A stretch of DNA of 64,000 nucleotides from Saccharum officinarum (Eukaryota > Streptophyta > Magnoliopsida > Poales > Poaceae). How positions within the stretch are numbered: the first letter of the stretch is position 1; each line of letters starts with the position of its first letter. The notes beneath the pieces are model-generated. The model did no database searches. It worked only from the letters and a program-made list of their open reading frames with translations, and was not told the DNA's origin. Below are positions 21,881-33,084 of the stretch, piece after piece. The DNA lies in assembly GCA_020631735.1 (NCBI GenBank), contig CM036221.1, forward strand, positions 11,141,381-11,205,380. Reading direction: 5' to 3'. A program made the position numbers and the translations under genes.

Positions 21881-24394
21881 ATGCCTCCCCTCTACGTAAC
21901 ACTGCTGGGTCTCATCTTCTTTTCTTCGCTGCACACTCCAAGCTCTGCTGCAACGGCAATCGGCGACACTCTCGCGGCAGGCCAAGCGCTTGCTGCCGGC
22001 GACAAGCTCGTCTCAAGAAACGGCAAGTTCGCGCTTGGCTTCTTCCAGTTCAAGCAAATCCTAAATCGCAGCCGCACCGCCGGTGAGTCCACCACCACCA
22101 CCACCGTCGTCTCCTCCCCTGGCTGGTATCTCGGCATATGGTTCAACAAGATCCCCGTCTTCACCCCTGTCTGGGTAGCTAACAGGGAGAGGCCCATCAT
22201 TGCATCTGAGCTCAAGGTAGCCCAGCTCAAAATCTCAAGAGATGGCAACCTCGTCATCACCTCGAACAACAACACTAACACCAAATTCACTGTATGGTCC
22301 TCCACTGCTGTCAACAGCACAAACAGAACTGTCATCAGTGCCGTTCTGATGGGCACTGGAAACCTTGCCCTTGTGCCAAAAAACACATCCAGTGCAGTCC
22401 CGTTGTGGCAGAGCTTTGACTACCCAACGGACGTCGCCCTTCCTGGTGCCAAGATTGGCCGGAACAAGAAGACCGGTCTGAACCGATTTGGCATCTCAAA
22501 GAAGAGCCTGATTGATCCAGATTTTGGCTCGTACTCCATTGAAGTAGACATCAATGGGCAGATGCGCCTCACAGGTCGCAAACCCCCCTATGTAGTGTAT
22601 TGGTCCTGGCCAGCAGGAAAACTAGGAGAGCTTGTACAGGTTCTCAATGGACTGATGGACTCGGATCCACGGACCAAGGGCTTACTTAAACCCACATTTC
22701 AAGAAAACAACGAAGAAGTGTACTTCTCGTACACCTTAATTGATGAATCGGCTTCTGTGTTTGTCCCAATAGATGTCTTTGGCCAGCTTCAGCTGAACAT
22801 TTGGTCGAATACCACAAAATCTTGGGAAACTGTATATGCCCAGCCTTCTGATTTCTGCATAGCCTCTGCTGTCTGTGGACCATTCACGGTCTGCAACGGC
22901 AATTCACGTCCAAACGACTATTGTGACTGTATGGAGACCTTCTCTCTGAAGTCTCCTCGGGATTGGGAACTCGGTGATCAAACAGGAGGATGTGTTAGAA
23001 ATACTCCCTTAGATTGCATAAGTAGCAACAAGAGCAAGACAAGTTCGACAGATGTGTTCCATCCAATACCTAGTGTTACGTTGTCCTATGATGCTCGGGT
23101 AATAGAAGGTGTTGCCACACAAAGCAATTGTGCCGAAGCTTGTCTTAATGACTGCTCTTGCACCGCTTATTCCTACAGCAATAGTAAATGCTCTGTCTGG
23201 CTTGGGGAATTGCGTAATGTGAATCAGGACGATGGCAATGGTATTAGTTCACAGGATGTTCTTTACCTTCGTCTTGCTGCAAGAGATCTTCAGAGTTTGA
23301 AGGAAAAAAGCAAAAGAATACCAAGACCTGTTATTTCTGCGAGCATTGTTGGTGGTCTTGTGTTACTAGTACTCATGCTGTTGTTCTTCATGATTTGGAG
23401 GAGCAAATTCAAGATGTCCAATGCGGCATTACACGGCACTGGAGGTGGTGGTGGAATTGTAGCCTTTAGATACATTGATCTAAGTCGTGCTACAAAAAAT
23501 TTCTCACAAAGGCTGGGAGGAGGTGGTTTTGGTTCTGTTTTCAAGGGAGCATTAAGTGACTTGACCACAATCGCAGTGAAGAGGCTTGATGGTGCCCGTC
23601 AAGGAGACAAGCAGTTTCGGGCTGAGGTGAGCTCAATTGGAATGATTCAGCATATCAATCTAGTCAAATTGATTGGTTTTTGTTGCGAAAGTGATAAGAG
23701 GTTACTTGTGTATGAGCACATGGTAAATGGATCCCTTGATGCCCATCTATTTCAGAGCAACGGTCCCATCTTGAATTGGAGCACAAGGTATCAAATAGCC
23801 ACTGGAGTTGCTAGAGGATTGTGCTACTTGCACCAAAGTTGTCGCGAATGCATCATACACTGTGATATTAAGCCCGAAAACATACTTCTCGATGCATCAT
23901 TTGTTCCTAAAATTGCAGACTTTGGGATGGCAGCATTTGTAGGAAGAGATTTCAGCCGAGTTCTGACTACATTTAGAGGAACTGCCGGGTATCTCGCTCC
24001 AGAGTGGCTTAGTGGAATTCCTATTACACCCAAAGTTGATGTTTACAGCTTTGGTATGGTATTGTTGGAACTCATATCAGGAAAGAGGAACACGCCAGAA
24101 GTAAGCAGTAAGAGTAGTCATCATGTTTTTTATTTCCCAGTGGAAGCAATTAGCAAGCTTCATGAGGGAGACCTACAAAGTTTAGTCGATCCGCAATTAC
24201 AAGGCGACCTTGATTTGGAAGAGGCTGAAAGGATTTGCAAAATTGCATTTTGGTGCATCCAAGATAATGAATGTGATCGGCCAACAATGGGCGAAGTGGT
24301 CTGGGTTCTTGAGGGTCTCCATGAGCTTGATATGCCCCCGATGCCAAGACTACTTGCAGCTATAATGGAACGCTATGATGATGCTTCAATGTAA
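21881..24394 (+). CDS. G-type lectin S-receptor-like serine/threonine-protein kinase, intact
   Basis: A single-exon 837-residue membrane receptor kinase. From the N-terminus it has a signal peptide (about 1-24, VTLLGLIFFSSLHTPSSA), a bulb-type (G-type) mannose-binding lectin domain (about 30-180, WYLGIWFNKIP, PVWVANRE), an S-locus glycoprotein domain (about 210-345), a Cys-rich PAN/apple domain (about 365-455, CAEACLNDCSCTAYSY), a transmembrane helix (about 483-505) and a kinase domain. The kinase has the loop GGGGFGSVFKG (near 545), the Lys in AVKRL, the catalytic HCDIKPEN (near 660), DFG (near 680) and APEW (near 706). Cys instead of Arg before the catalytic Asp makes it a non-RD kinase, a class often tied to immune signalling. 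Family length is typical and no defect is visible. The ligand is unknown. Confidence 0.95.
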   Translation: MPPLYVTLLGLIFFSSLHTPSSAATAIGDTLAAGQALAAGDKLVSRNGKFALGFFQFKQILNRSRTAGESTTTTTVVSSPGWYLGIWFNKIPVFTPVWVANRERPIIASELKVAQLKISRDGNLVITSNNNTNTKFTVWSSTAVNSTNRTVISAVLMGTGNLALVPKNTSSAVPLWQSFDYPTDVALPGAKIGRNKKTGLNRFGISKKSLIDPDFGSYSIEVDINGQMRLTGRKPPYVVYWSWPAGKLGELVQVLNGLMDSDPRTKGLLKPTFQENNEEVYFSYTLIDESASVFVPIDVFGQLQLNIWSNTTKSWETVYAQPSDFCIASAVCGPFTVCNGNSRPNDYCDCMETFSLKSPRDWELGDQTGGCVRNTPLDCISSNKSKTSSTDVFHPIPSVTLSYDARVIEGVATQSNCAEACLNDCSCTAYSYSNSKCSVWLGELRNVNQDDGNGISSQDVLYLRLAARDLQSLKEKSKRIPRPVISASIVGGLVLLVLMLLFFMIWRSKFKMSNAALHGTGGGGGIVAFRYIDLSRATKNFSQRLGGGGFGSVFKGALSDLTTIAVKRLDGARQGDKQFRAEVSSIGMIQHINLVKLIGFCCESDKRLLVYEHMVNGSLDAHLFQSNGPILNWSTRYQIATGVARGLCYLHQSCRECIIHCDIKPENILLDASFVPKIADFGMAAFVGRDFSRVLTTFRGTAGYLAPEWLSGIPITPKVDVYSFGMVLLELISGKRNTPEVSSKSSHHVFYFPVEAISKLHEGDLQSLVDPQLQGDLDLEEAERICKIAFWCIQDNECDRPTMGEVVWVLEGLHELDMPPMPRLLAAIMERYDDASM

Positions 24395-24647
24395 TAATTC
24401 AATAGTAGCTTGGAAGTTGACGCTTTATTTTTCTTTTGTTTCACAAGTTCTAGAGTTGTATTGTGGAGCTGAAGGAATAAAAAGGCAATCTTGCATGGAT
24501 AATTGTGTTTTTTGGTGTACGCGGTCTCCCATTTTCTTATTTAGTTTCTTCTTTTAATGTCTAATTGTAACAAAGCATAAAAGTTCTTTTTATTCAAAAC
24601 CCGTTTTCTTTTCTAGCTATTCATCTTGATACTACATTTTGCTACAT
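24395..24647. other. 3' flank of the receptor kinase gene
   Basis: A probable 3' untranslated region; an AATAAA occurs at about 24475-24480 (GGAATAAAAAGG). No other feature is seen. Confidence 0.45.
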
Positions 24648-25740
24648 AATGGACTGGGCTAAAGGGAGAGAGATTGGGGTTATGATATTTTGCAACACTA
24701 GAGTATATATTGGACAAAAGGCTAAATCTGTCTCTATGCTTATATGATTGTAGAAACTATAGATTCATATGTTGAATTATTCGATCTTAGCTAGCATGCA
24801 AGAGCATGTGTGTTATTTGTTGGGTCTTAGAAAACTAAGTACTTGTTGATGATATATGCAGTTTAATAGCACCTATAAGATGTCATAAGATGATGTGTGT
24901 GTGATATATAGCACCTGACATTGAAACTTCTTTTTGTTTCTATAATTTATCATCAAATATACTAGTAGTCAAAAAGCGTCTCTGATAAGGGTCATCAACA
25001 TAGGTAGCCAAAATGTTGCGCCTTTGATGACCCATGTAATTAAGAGACGTGAATTTCCATGTATGTGATGTCCTAATATTGCATACATAGATTTAGAGAC
25101 ATAGATTTTTGCCGTTTCTGATGAAGATTTTGGACACCCCTCTAATTATCATTTTTGACGTAGTGTTCTACACCGATCTTATTCCTATAGAGATTGACAT
25201 TTTGTTGCAGAATGGAGTCGGCCAAAGGGAGGGATATGGCTTATGATATTTTGCAACACCAGACCATATATTGGACAAAAGGCTCATGCTATCTCTATAC
25301 TTATACGATTGCAAAAACTATAGATTCATATGTCAACTCATTGGGTCTTAGCTAACATGGAAGAGCATGTGCGTTATTTGTTGGGTCTTAGACAACTGAA
25401 GTTCTTGTTGTCTTGTTGACTATACAAGCAATTGAGATATTTTAATAGAACCTATATGATGTTGTAAGATGACAACGTATGTGATATATATAACACCCTG
25501 GTGTTGAGATTTTTTTTGTTTCTATAATTTATCAGATAGATTAGTATCTAAAAGTGTGTCTAATGTAGCAATGAGAGTCATCAAAGACACAGGTAGCCAA
25601 AACGATGTATTTTTATGACCCTTGTTAGAGACGTAAATTTTCATGGATGTGATGTCTTCACATCGCATACATAGATTTAGAGACACAGATTTTTTGTAAT
25701 TTCTGATGAAGATCTGGACCCACCTGTAATTGTCCTTTAG
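24648..25740 (+). repeat. Two ~530-bp direct repeats downstream of the receptor kinase
   Basis: 24648-25165 and about 25212-25740 align over their length. Shared phrases include TATGATATTTTGCAACAC, TATATTGGACAAAAGGCT, AGAGCATGTG.GTTATTTG and GACACAGATTTTT / GACATAGATTTTT. They differ at many sites, so the duplication is old. Neither copy codes for protein; their nature (transposon or duplicated 3' flank) is not established. Confidence 0.82.
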
Positions 25741-26270
25741 GCTTAATTTATTCTTGTTAGATACAAATTCCTACCGTTCATTTATTTTGTTAGCACAATT
25801 TATGGATCTAAGTGCTAGTTTTAGTTCTGAATGAACTTTATTCTCATTTCAATTGTCAAGATCATACATTTTATCAGAGCACAGGCGAAAATCAGTCTAT
25901 GGATTGATAGTCACTAGAGTATGCATGATCTCTACTATATTTTCAGGTTTCATTCTTCTTGATAGGTAGAGACTGAGAGCCTCTTCTAAAACTTTGTATC
26001 ATCTTGATATATTGATCTTGAAATTTTTAATGAAAATCTTTCATTATCAGAAAAACATTTGCTTCTAGGAGAGGAGAAAATCATTAGTGGATCGGAGATT
26101 GACATACTGAAGTTGATTGTCAAGCAATACATTATGCATGTGCCATAAATACAGAAACTTGTGAATGGTGAAGTCAAACTACTTCACTCATGGAATCAAA
26201 GTTCTAGGGAACATAGTTCTTATTCTACAATCTTAAATCATGTAAGGGTGATTATACTATCTTCAAGAAG

Positions 26271-26600
26271 CCTTAGAAAGCAAGGATAGCCCACGTGTGC
26301 CTTGCCTCCACACGGCAAGGCTCCACCGGTAGTCACAAACAGACAGTTGGCCATGGCAGCAATGACCTACCTATCATCGTCATCCTACTCCCTCCCCCCT
26401 TATATCTCTTAACATGTGTATTGTCTCTGTCAACCCTTGTTGTTGCAGATGCATGTGGGTGTGGATCCATGGCCATTGGCAACATGCTCGTGTCATTCCT
26501 AGCTAGATCGACAAGCGTGCATGGTCAGGCCAGATGTGGGCTATCCTTGCTTTCTAAGGTTATCCTTGCTTTCTAGGGCTTCTTACAATAAGAATAGCCC
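26271..26600. repeat. Element-like inverted repeat, 24-bp perfect arms
   Basis: CCTTAGAAAGCAAGGATAGC plus CCAC (26271-26294) recurs as an exact reverse complement at 26536-26559, about 240 bp away. A second inverted partial copy follows at once (about 26560-26582), and a direct partial copy (ATAGCCCACGTGTG) lies near 26594-26608. It resembles a small fold-back element with a duplicated end. I saw no clean target duplication. Confidence 0.6.
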
Positions 26601-26608
26601 ACGTGTGT

Positions 26609-27512
26609 GGCAATCACCAAGAGTAATAAGAAATCCACAATCACAATCAACACCTAGTGTCACCAATTTTGCGATCTCAAATGCACAACACTAGGGTTTC
26701 CCAAATCATCTCTCAAATGAGCAACAAGCTAGGAGAGGGTATAGATGATGCTTTTGAAGCTCTCAAGATCAACACTAGAGCTCGATCTCTCACTTGATTG
26801 AAGCACAAATCCTTGGGAGTCAGAGAGGAGGGGAGAGAGCTTGTTCTCTTTTTGGTTCTCAAGGGGCAAGAATGGAGAAGAGTACGTAGGAGAAGGGGGA
26901 AGACGCTGGAAAAGGAGCTGACGATAGGGTTTAATTTATCGGTAGCAAAAAAATATCGGAGGTCGCCGATAAACGGGCTTATCGGATTTATCGGAAAATT
27001 TCTCGGTCAAAAATAAAACAAAATAATACCTAATTTCACTAGAAGTTATCTCTAAAGCATTTAGCATCAAAAACTAGCACATAATAGTATTGATATAATA
27101 GAGTATCATACTTTCATGTAGGTGGACTAGTGAAAATTGAAATCTCGACGATAAATAAATTTTATCGGACCTCAGCGATAAACGGGATTATCGGGTTTAT
27201 CGAAATTTTATCGCCGATAAAATTTTCCATGGCTGACGACCCTAGCTTCCTGCGCTCGGTCATAGGCCCACCAGGCACGAGCGCACTCACTCACCCCCAC
27301 AACGGTCACAAGCTGGGTACACCACCGGCTGATGCGCGGGCCCTCATGCTCCCTCTGTCCAACGGCCACAAAACAATGGCAGGGAAACGGCGTCTCTAGG
27401 CCCCCAGCGAACCAATCTGCAGACGACAACGAAAAGAGGCTACGGGCCTAGGCGCACAGGAACTCCCTCTCTCCAACTCTACATGCAGGCAAGAAGCTTC
27501 TTTTTTTACTTA
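26609..27512. other. Intergenic, rich in CGATAA-type words
   Basis: About 26930-27230 contains many copies of TATCGG / CGATAAA-type words in both orientations, including GCCGATAAACGGGCTTATCGG, probably a decayed repeat. 26620-26900 looks like LTR-type sequence but has no partner copy here. Short ORFs in this stretch have no recognisable product. Confidence 0.4.
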
Positions 27513-27740
27513 GGCCCCGTTCACTTCCTAAAATATTTCATCTTCCACCCGTCACATCGAATCTTTAGACCCATGCATGGAGCATTAAATGTAGGTAAAA
27601 AAATAACTAATTGTACAGTTTGTCTGTAAAGATCGAGATGAATCTTTTGATCCTAATTAATTCATGGTTGGATAAATTTTGTCAAATAACAACGAAATAC
27701 AGAAATATTTCCCCCAAATATTTCGGAACTGAACACAGCC
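27513..27740. mobile_element. PIF/Harbinger-type (Tourist-like) MITE
   Basis: 228 bp, from GGCCCCGTTCACTTCC to GGAACTGAACACAGCC, flanked by TTA on both sides (27510-27512 and 27741-27743). Internal phrases (CATGCATGGAGCATTAAATG, AACTAATTGTACAGTTT) show it is a relative of the element at 17881-18126. Confidence 0.85.
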
Positions 27741-27743
27741 TTA

Positions 27744-28704
27744 ATTGGCCAGCGCCCTCTCATAGAAAGCAGTGCATGCGCTCTCTCTCAACCACAAGTG
27801 GTCCCCATGTGCACTGTTCCTTAACAAGAGTTTCTTGTTGAGGTGAACTGAATTGCTTGTTGAGGAGTAGCTCAAACAGAGCACCCCGCTGGCAATTTTG
27901 CCAGGTGAACCAGCAATTCAGAAAGCAGCCCTATCTCTCCTTTTACTTTTCTAATCTTTTGAAGTGCTAACTTCACCAAGATATTCCAAAATAAATTAAG
28001 CACTTAAGTTATTATTTTCACAAAGAATTTTTTAGGGCTTTCTCATGCATCCTCACCACGTCACTAAGCGCACTAAGTATATGCAAATGAGACTCACACT
28101 TAGTGGCACTAGATAACCATTGCAATTAAAGATTTACCCTCTTTATAGTACGGTTATCTATGCTAAACCCAATCACGCACTCTATTGCGTCTTGACCGGC
28201 AAACAAACATCCTATTTTATACCTTTGCCTGACCCATAGAATTTTGTTTTTCTCTTTCTTCTTTTCAAGATATGAGCAATTGATCACCATTTGTGGCCAT
28301 CACCATCACCATGTGTGCCATCCTTGCTCAACCTTGGATATGGACATAACCTTTCTCATTCATAACACTAGTATAATGGTTAGTCCACTTGATTGTCTCA
28401 ATTATCTAAAACCAAACTTCGAGCTTTCAAGGGTGGTGTTAGATATGTATATATCTAGGGGTCTAATTGTAATTATACTGACGGCTTTGTGGCTATATAT
28501 ATGAAAGTCACCCCTCTCTAATGGGTGAAGTGTTCTGCTCTCTCTCTGTCTCTCTACACTTTGGAACCAATTCATATACTCTATCTTACGTATACACAAA
28601 TGGGCAACACATTGCAATTAGTACTCTTTTTGTAGGATACACATGAGAGCAGCATATAATATCATTAAGAAGTTACAAACTCATGCCACCAACGTACATT
28701 AATT
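27744..28704. other. Intergenic, no gene supported
   Basis: A CT-rich microsatellite-like stretch lies at about 28539-28558. The interval 28437-28558 begins TGTTAGATATG and ends CTCTACA like a short LTR, but it lacks a matching target duplication, so it is not called. Confidence 0.4.
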
Positions 28705-29501
28705 CTATAAACTCAAGTCAACATTTACTTCAATGCTATAGTTAATAGACTTAGTTCGAAGAAGTGGTGACTCCTTTATCCAATTCAGTTCCCGCACATC
28801 CTTAACGAGTCCTAACATGTAATTTGGAGCTTCTTTGCGAAAGAACCTTTCAATTGTTGCCTTCTCCATGCCGATGTTTTCCTGACAACAATAAATAACA
28901 AATCAAATTGTTTTGAAGTCCAAAGTAGAGTAAAAGTGTATATTCTCCTAACCAAAAGATAATAAATTAAATTGAATGATGTAAAACAGCCTAAGCAAGC
29001 AAGAGAGTTCCACCTTTGGCCTATTGTAAAAATGATAAGGGTCATCCTAGTGCGTGAGAATTTTGTTTTTAAAAAAAGTGTAATAACGGTACAAGTTTGT
29101 TTCTGTCCATGAATATCATAGTGAGCTGTAGTCCCAGAAAGGGCTTGCCTTCTAATTCATTTATCTTTGATGGGTCAATTTCCAGACACCAGAACACCTC
29201 TCGTAGAAAATGCATTCTTCTACTGATATCCCACAGTGCTGGTTCCCAGCTGAAATCCTCATAACTGCATTAAATATAAGAAAAAATAATATATTCAATT
29301 GTATTAAAATATTTCAAGGAATATTACATACCGGACATAGTAACTCAGTTTTCACATGAATAGAGACTTACTATACGGTTCGTTCTTTAAGAAATTCAAG
29401 TAGATGGAGAAGTTTGTCATCAACATTACAACTAGTAAATAAAATTTCAAGAGATTTTCCCAAAGCATTCTAAATAATTTTCACCACATCTTCCACATTA
29501 A
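28705..29501 (-). pseudogene. Three exons of an unidentified spliced plant gene
   Basis: Three minus-strand segments join in one reading frame through plausible splice sites. Exon A is 29372-29501 (ends ...LEFLKERTV, donor GTAAGT), exon B is 29093-29264 (YEDFSWEPALWDISRRMHF ... EIDPSKINELEGKPF) and exon C is 28705-28881 (ENIGMEKATIERFF ... stop at 28705-28707). Phases match at both junctions, and the composition and amphipathic pattern look like real protein. Exon A carries one in-frame TAG about ten codons in, and nothing obvious lies upstream, so this is probably a 3' remnant. I do not recognise the family. The B-to-C donor (GTACCG) is weak. Confidence 0.5.
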
Positions 29502-29949
29502 CTGGATTTCAAAACAAAAACAAAAATGCCATCATCCAAATGTATTAAGAAAATTGAAAATAAGAAATTGACATTAACATTTAGATTTTTTAATATTCAT
29601 CTCTAATAAGACAATCTGAAAACAAACATTCTCAAGTGTTTTGTGCCTTGAATCCATTGCCAAGATGATGACCTAGCTGCGGATCAAACTCAGTTAACTT
29701 GTGTTGTGCAGGAATTTCACGGTTATAACTTAGATTTGCCACCCTCTATATGCAATTTGACAAGTACTCAGCAGCAACTATTCATGGTTAAGGTGGCAGA
29801 TAAGCTACCTAGATTGAATTCGGCCCTAATGCACCCAGCTGGGTGCCTAATTCTTGTGCGAAATTCTGACTTGTACTCCAATTTATCAATTGGTCAACCA
29901 TGGAATTTCCAAAATGGCCTCCCAAGGCTATTGCCAATATTTGACATGC

Positions 29950-31005
29950 CTTCTAGGACCGTTCTATGGAACATAGCCAAGTCTTTGAGGTTTACTGAAT
30001 CCGTGTTATGCCCCGTTGCACCCATCATTGGTGAAAATGTTGTCAAGTAAGGTCAGATAGCAAGGAACACATTGAGTTTTGTAATCCTATGTTTTTTTAC
30101 GATGTTTGGGGTCCTAGAGAGTCTTCCGGGCTCGCAGTCAGGAATTTTCGTTGAGGCGATTGTAGAAAATTGTATTTAGATATCAATGTCGGTGTGATTT
30201 TTTTGGGAAAAGTTAATCCATGCCCCTATTTATGAGTTTTCATTCCTAGGGTGTAACATTTGGAGTCCTCTTTCCAACAAGACCGACAACCCTTGATTCT
30301 GAGTCTGCTGGACGAAGTTAAAACCGTTCTATAGAATATACTCAAGTCTTCGAGGTTTACTAAATCCGTGCTAGGCCTCATTGCAATCATCGTTGGCGAC
30401 AATGTTGCCAAGTTAGGTCCAATAACGGGGAACATGACGGATTTGAGAATCCTCTATTTTTTACGACATTTGGGTCCCGGAGAATCTTTCGGGCTCGCAG
30501 TCAGAAATTTTCATGGATGACTGTAGAAAATCGCATTTGGATATCGATGTTGGTGTGATTTTTTGGGTAAAAAATTAATCCATGCCCCCATTTATGAGTT
30601 TTGGTTCCTGGTGTGTAGGATTTGGAGTCCTCTTTCCAACAAGATCGATAGCCCTTGATTCTAAGTCTGTTGGACGAAGTTATGACCGTTCTACAGAACA
30701 TAGTCAAGTCTTCGAGGTTTACTGAATCCGTGCTATACCCCGTTGCACCCATCATTGGTGAGAATGTTGCCAGGTTAGGTCTGATAGCGGGGAACACAAC
30801 AGATTTGGGAATCCTCCATGTTTTACGACATTCGGGTCCCGGAGAATCTTCCGGTCTCGCATTCGAGAATTTTTATTGAGGCGATTGTAGAAAATCGCAT
30901 TGATATGGATGTCGGTGTGATTTCTTGGATAAAAAAATTAATCCATGCTCCTACTTAAGAATTTTCGTTCCTGGGGTGTAGGATTTTGGAGTCCTATGTT
31001 CCTGG
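29950..31005 (+). repeat. Tandem repeat, about 363-bp unit, about three copies
   Basis: The landmark ACCGTTCTA occurs at 29958, 30323 and 30685 (spacing 365 and 362). It is followed each time by AAGTCTT.GAGGTTTACT, GAATCCGTG-type sequence, TTTACGA, TCTTCCGGGCTCGCA and AATTTTCGTT. Copies differ by about 10-15% by eye. ORFs inside are accidental. Such arrays occur in the untranslated regions of plant gypsy (Tat) elements and as satellites; which applies here is unknown. Confidence 0.85.
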
Positions 31006-31607
31006 TGTGTCAGATTTGCTCTCCTTGGCCATCCTCGACGTGCGGTATTGTTTGGCGTGTGATGTACTTGCTAGATTTGAGAATGCCAGCGTGCATGGTC
31101 AGGCCAATTCCTCCATAGGGTCATCGCTTGTGCAACAGCCCACCATGCCAAGAGTCATCGACTGGCAAAATTTGTCACCCAAAGCTCTCTTGTGGTCAGA
31201 TTTGTGATATCTCCACCCACCATTGGTAGGTCACCACCACAAGCTCTTGGGTCCCCGCGATGGCCACTACACACCTCGTCAACTAGGCCTCTTGCCATAG
31301 TTAGCTAGTTTGCCGGACCCCTGGGGCTCTGGCTAGTCACTGCCAAGTGCCATTAGCTTAATTGGGTGGCTACTGACGAAGAGGTGCCCCGCCGACGTCA
31401 ACTCGCCTAGCCGTGCGCAACTCGTACCAAGGATGGAGGCGAAGCATACAACGAGTAACGACATGATGAGCCTAGGCTCCGGACAACAACAATGCTCAGC
31501 AACGGCGACACAAAGCGTTACACATCAGGGAGGAATTGAGACTAGGAGTGAGGAGGGACACAGCGCTGGGTTGAGATAGAGGTGGCTTTGGCCTGACAGT
31601 TCAGAGC
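31006..31607. other. Intergenic, no gene supported
   Basis: Moderately GC-rich, repeat-like sequence with short ORFs only. No domain was recognised. Confidence 0.4.
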
Positions 31608-31609
31608 TA

Positions 31610-31844
31610 CTCCCTCCGTCCCAAAATATCTGTCGTTTTCGTTTCCCGAAAAATAACTTTGACAACATATATATTAAAAAATATTAATATTTATGGTATA
31701 TAATTGGTATCATTGGAAAAATCTTTGAATCTAGTTTTTTAATAAATTTATTTGGAGATATAAATGTTACACGTATTTTTTATAAATCAAGTCCAACTTG
31801 CGGCACGAAAACTGAAAGTGACAAATAATTTGGGACAGAGGGAG
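31610..31844. mobile_element. Stowaway (Tc1/mariner) MITE
   Basis: 235 bp with terminal inverted repeats CTCCCTCCGTCCCAAAATA and its complement TTTGGGACAGAGGGAG, flanked by TA (31608-31609 and 31845-31846). This is the classic grass Stowaway signature. Confidence 0.93.
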
Positions 31845-31846
31845 TA

Positions 31847-32684
31847 AGCAAGAATGGTTGTAGGGTGGGGTTACTGGGGTGGCGGCCAATCAAGACAACA
31901 CCGCCCAAGCTTGCCGCCCAAGCATGGCCCAAGCTCTCCTCTCCCTCGTCGGCTGCAAAGTATTGGTCAGTCGCCACACACCGCGTGCCTCCTCAGCAGG
32001 TACGTGCCCGAGCCCCGCATGCAGCCACGTCACACGCCTGCCAAGGCCCGTGTCACCACCGTCCGTCCGTCCGAGAGAGAGATAAAGGGGGAAGGAAAGA
32101 GAAAATATAGAGAGGGAGGAATGAAGAAGAAAAGTTTAAGGATAAAAATGTCATTTATCATAATTCTCTCTTCTCATGGGCTAGAAATAAATATTTTAAT
32201 AGATCCTATGTCTTTTCAGCAAATTTGTGACAAACCGAAGTATCCATCAACCAATTAGACTTTTTTTTTGTGTCAGCCATCAATGCAACTTCACTTGTCC
32301 TATAGCAAAATTTTCCCTAATTTGCACTATAATGTTATTTACTGCTTTATGACAATGTTGTCATTGGATAAATAACCTACCATGAATCATTATTTATTAT
32401 GCTATCAATTATCCTATCTACTTTGTTAAATCCATGCCTAATAAACTTCTTATTTAGGCATTTTGTCCTGGTGTAATAAACTTAGAATTAACAACTATCA
32501 AGCCAGTCTCTGCATTTAATAGACTGTCACATAGACATTTTTTTATGACTTGACAATGTTTTTAAGAAGAGAGTTTAAACTCTCTTGTTACCAACTCTCT
32601 ACGAGTAATGAAATTAGTTGTGTATGAAATCATAGAATAGAACTTTCCATTGAGAGTGGTTGTTTTATCTATTTTCATTGTATG

Positions 32685-32725
<41 letters not shown>

Positions 32726-33081
32726 GAGAGATATTTCTAGTTTTAATCCCTTTTTATTTTTATTTTAAAAATAGCCCCACATATTTTTTTTTATTATTAA
32801 CCCTTTTGGTCATGCCAACGCGCCTGGCATGACAAAATCATGATGTCACGCCACATGCATTGGCGCGGCAAGATCTGCCACGTTGGACGGTGATTTCTAC
32901 GTGAAAAACCTTGTCACGCCACTATCGTTGGCGCGGCAGTACTGTTATATAGCAGTCAATCTTAGAAAAATCATATCTTTTCCGTACCACATCGGATGAA
33001 GATGATTTTTATATGGTAATTATAAGCTTCCGTGAGATGATCTACAACTTTCTAATTTTTAGTTTTTTTATTCGAGGCTAC
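31847..33081. other. Intergenic with a TA microsatellite
   Basis: 32681-32725 is a (TA)n run with one G interruption. About 32800-32940 repeats the phrase GGCGCGGCA around CATGCCAACGCGCCTGG, a repeat-type sequence of unknown class. No gene is supported. Confidence 0.5.
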
Positions 33082-33084
33082 TAA

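Noticed and set aside
28437..28558. Possible short solo LTR (TGTTAG ... CTCTACA)
   Set aside because: Flanking 5-mers do not match (GGTGG against CTTTG) and no second copy is in the window.
29706..30050. 114-codon plus-strand ORF
   Set aside because: It begins without an ATG and its second half lies in the 363-bp tandem repeat, where the frame is not kept in the other units.
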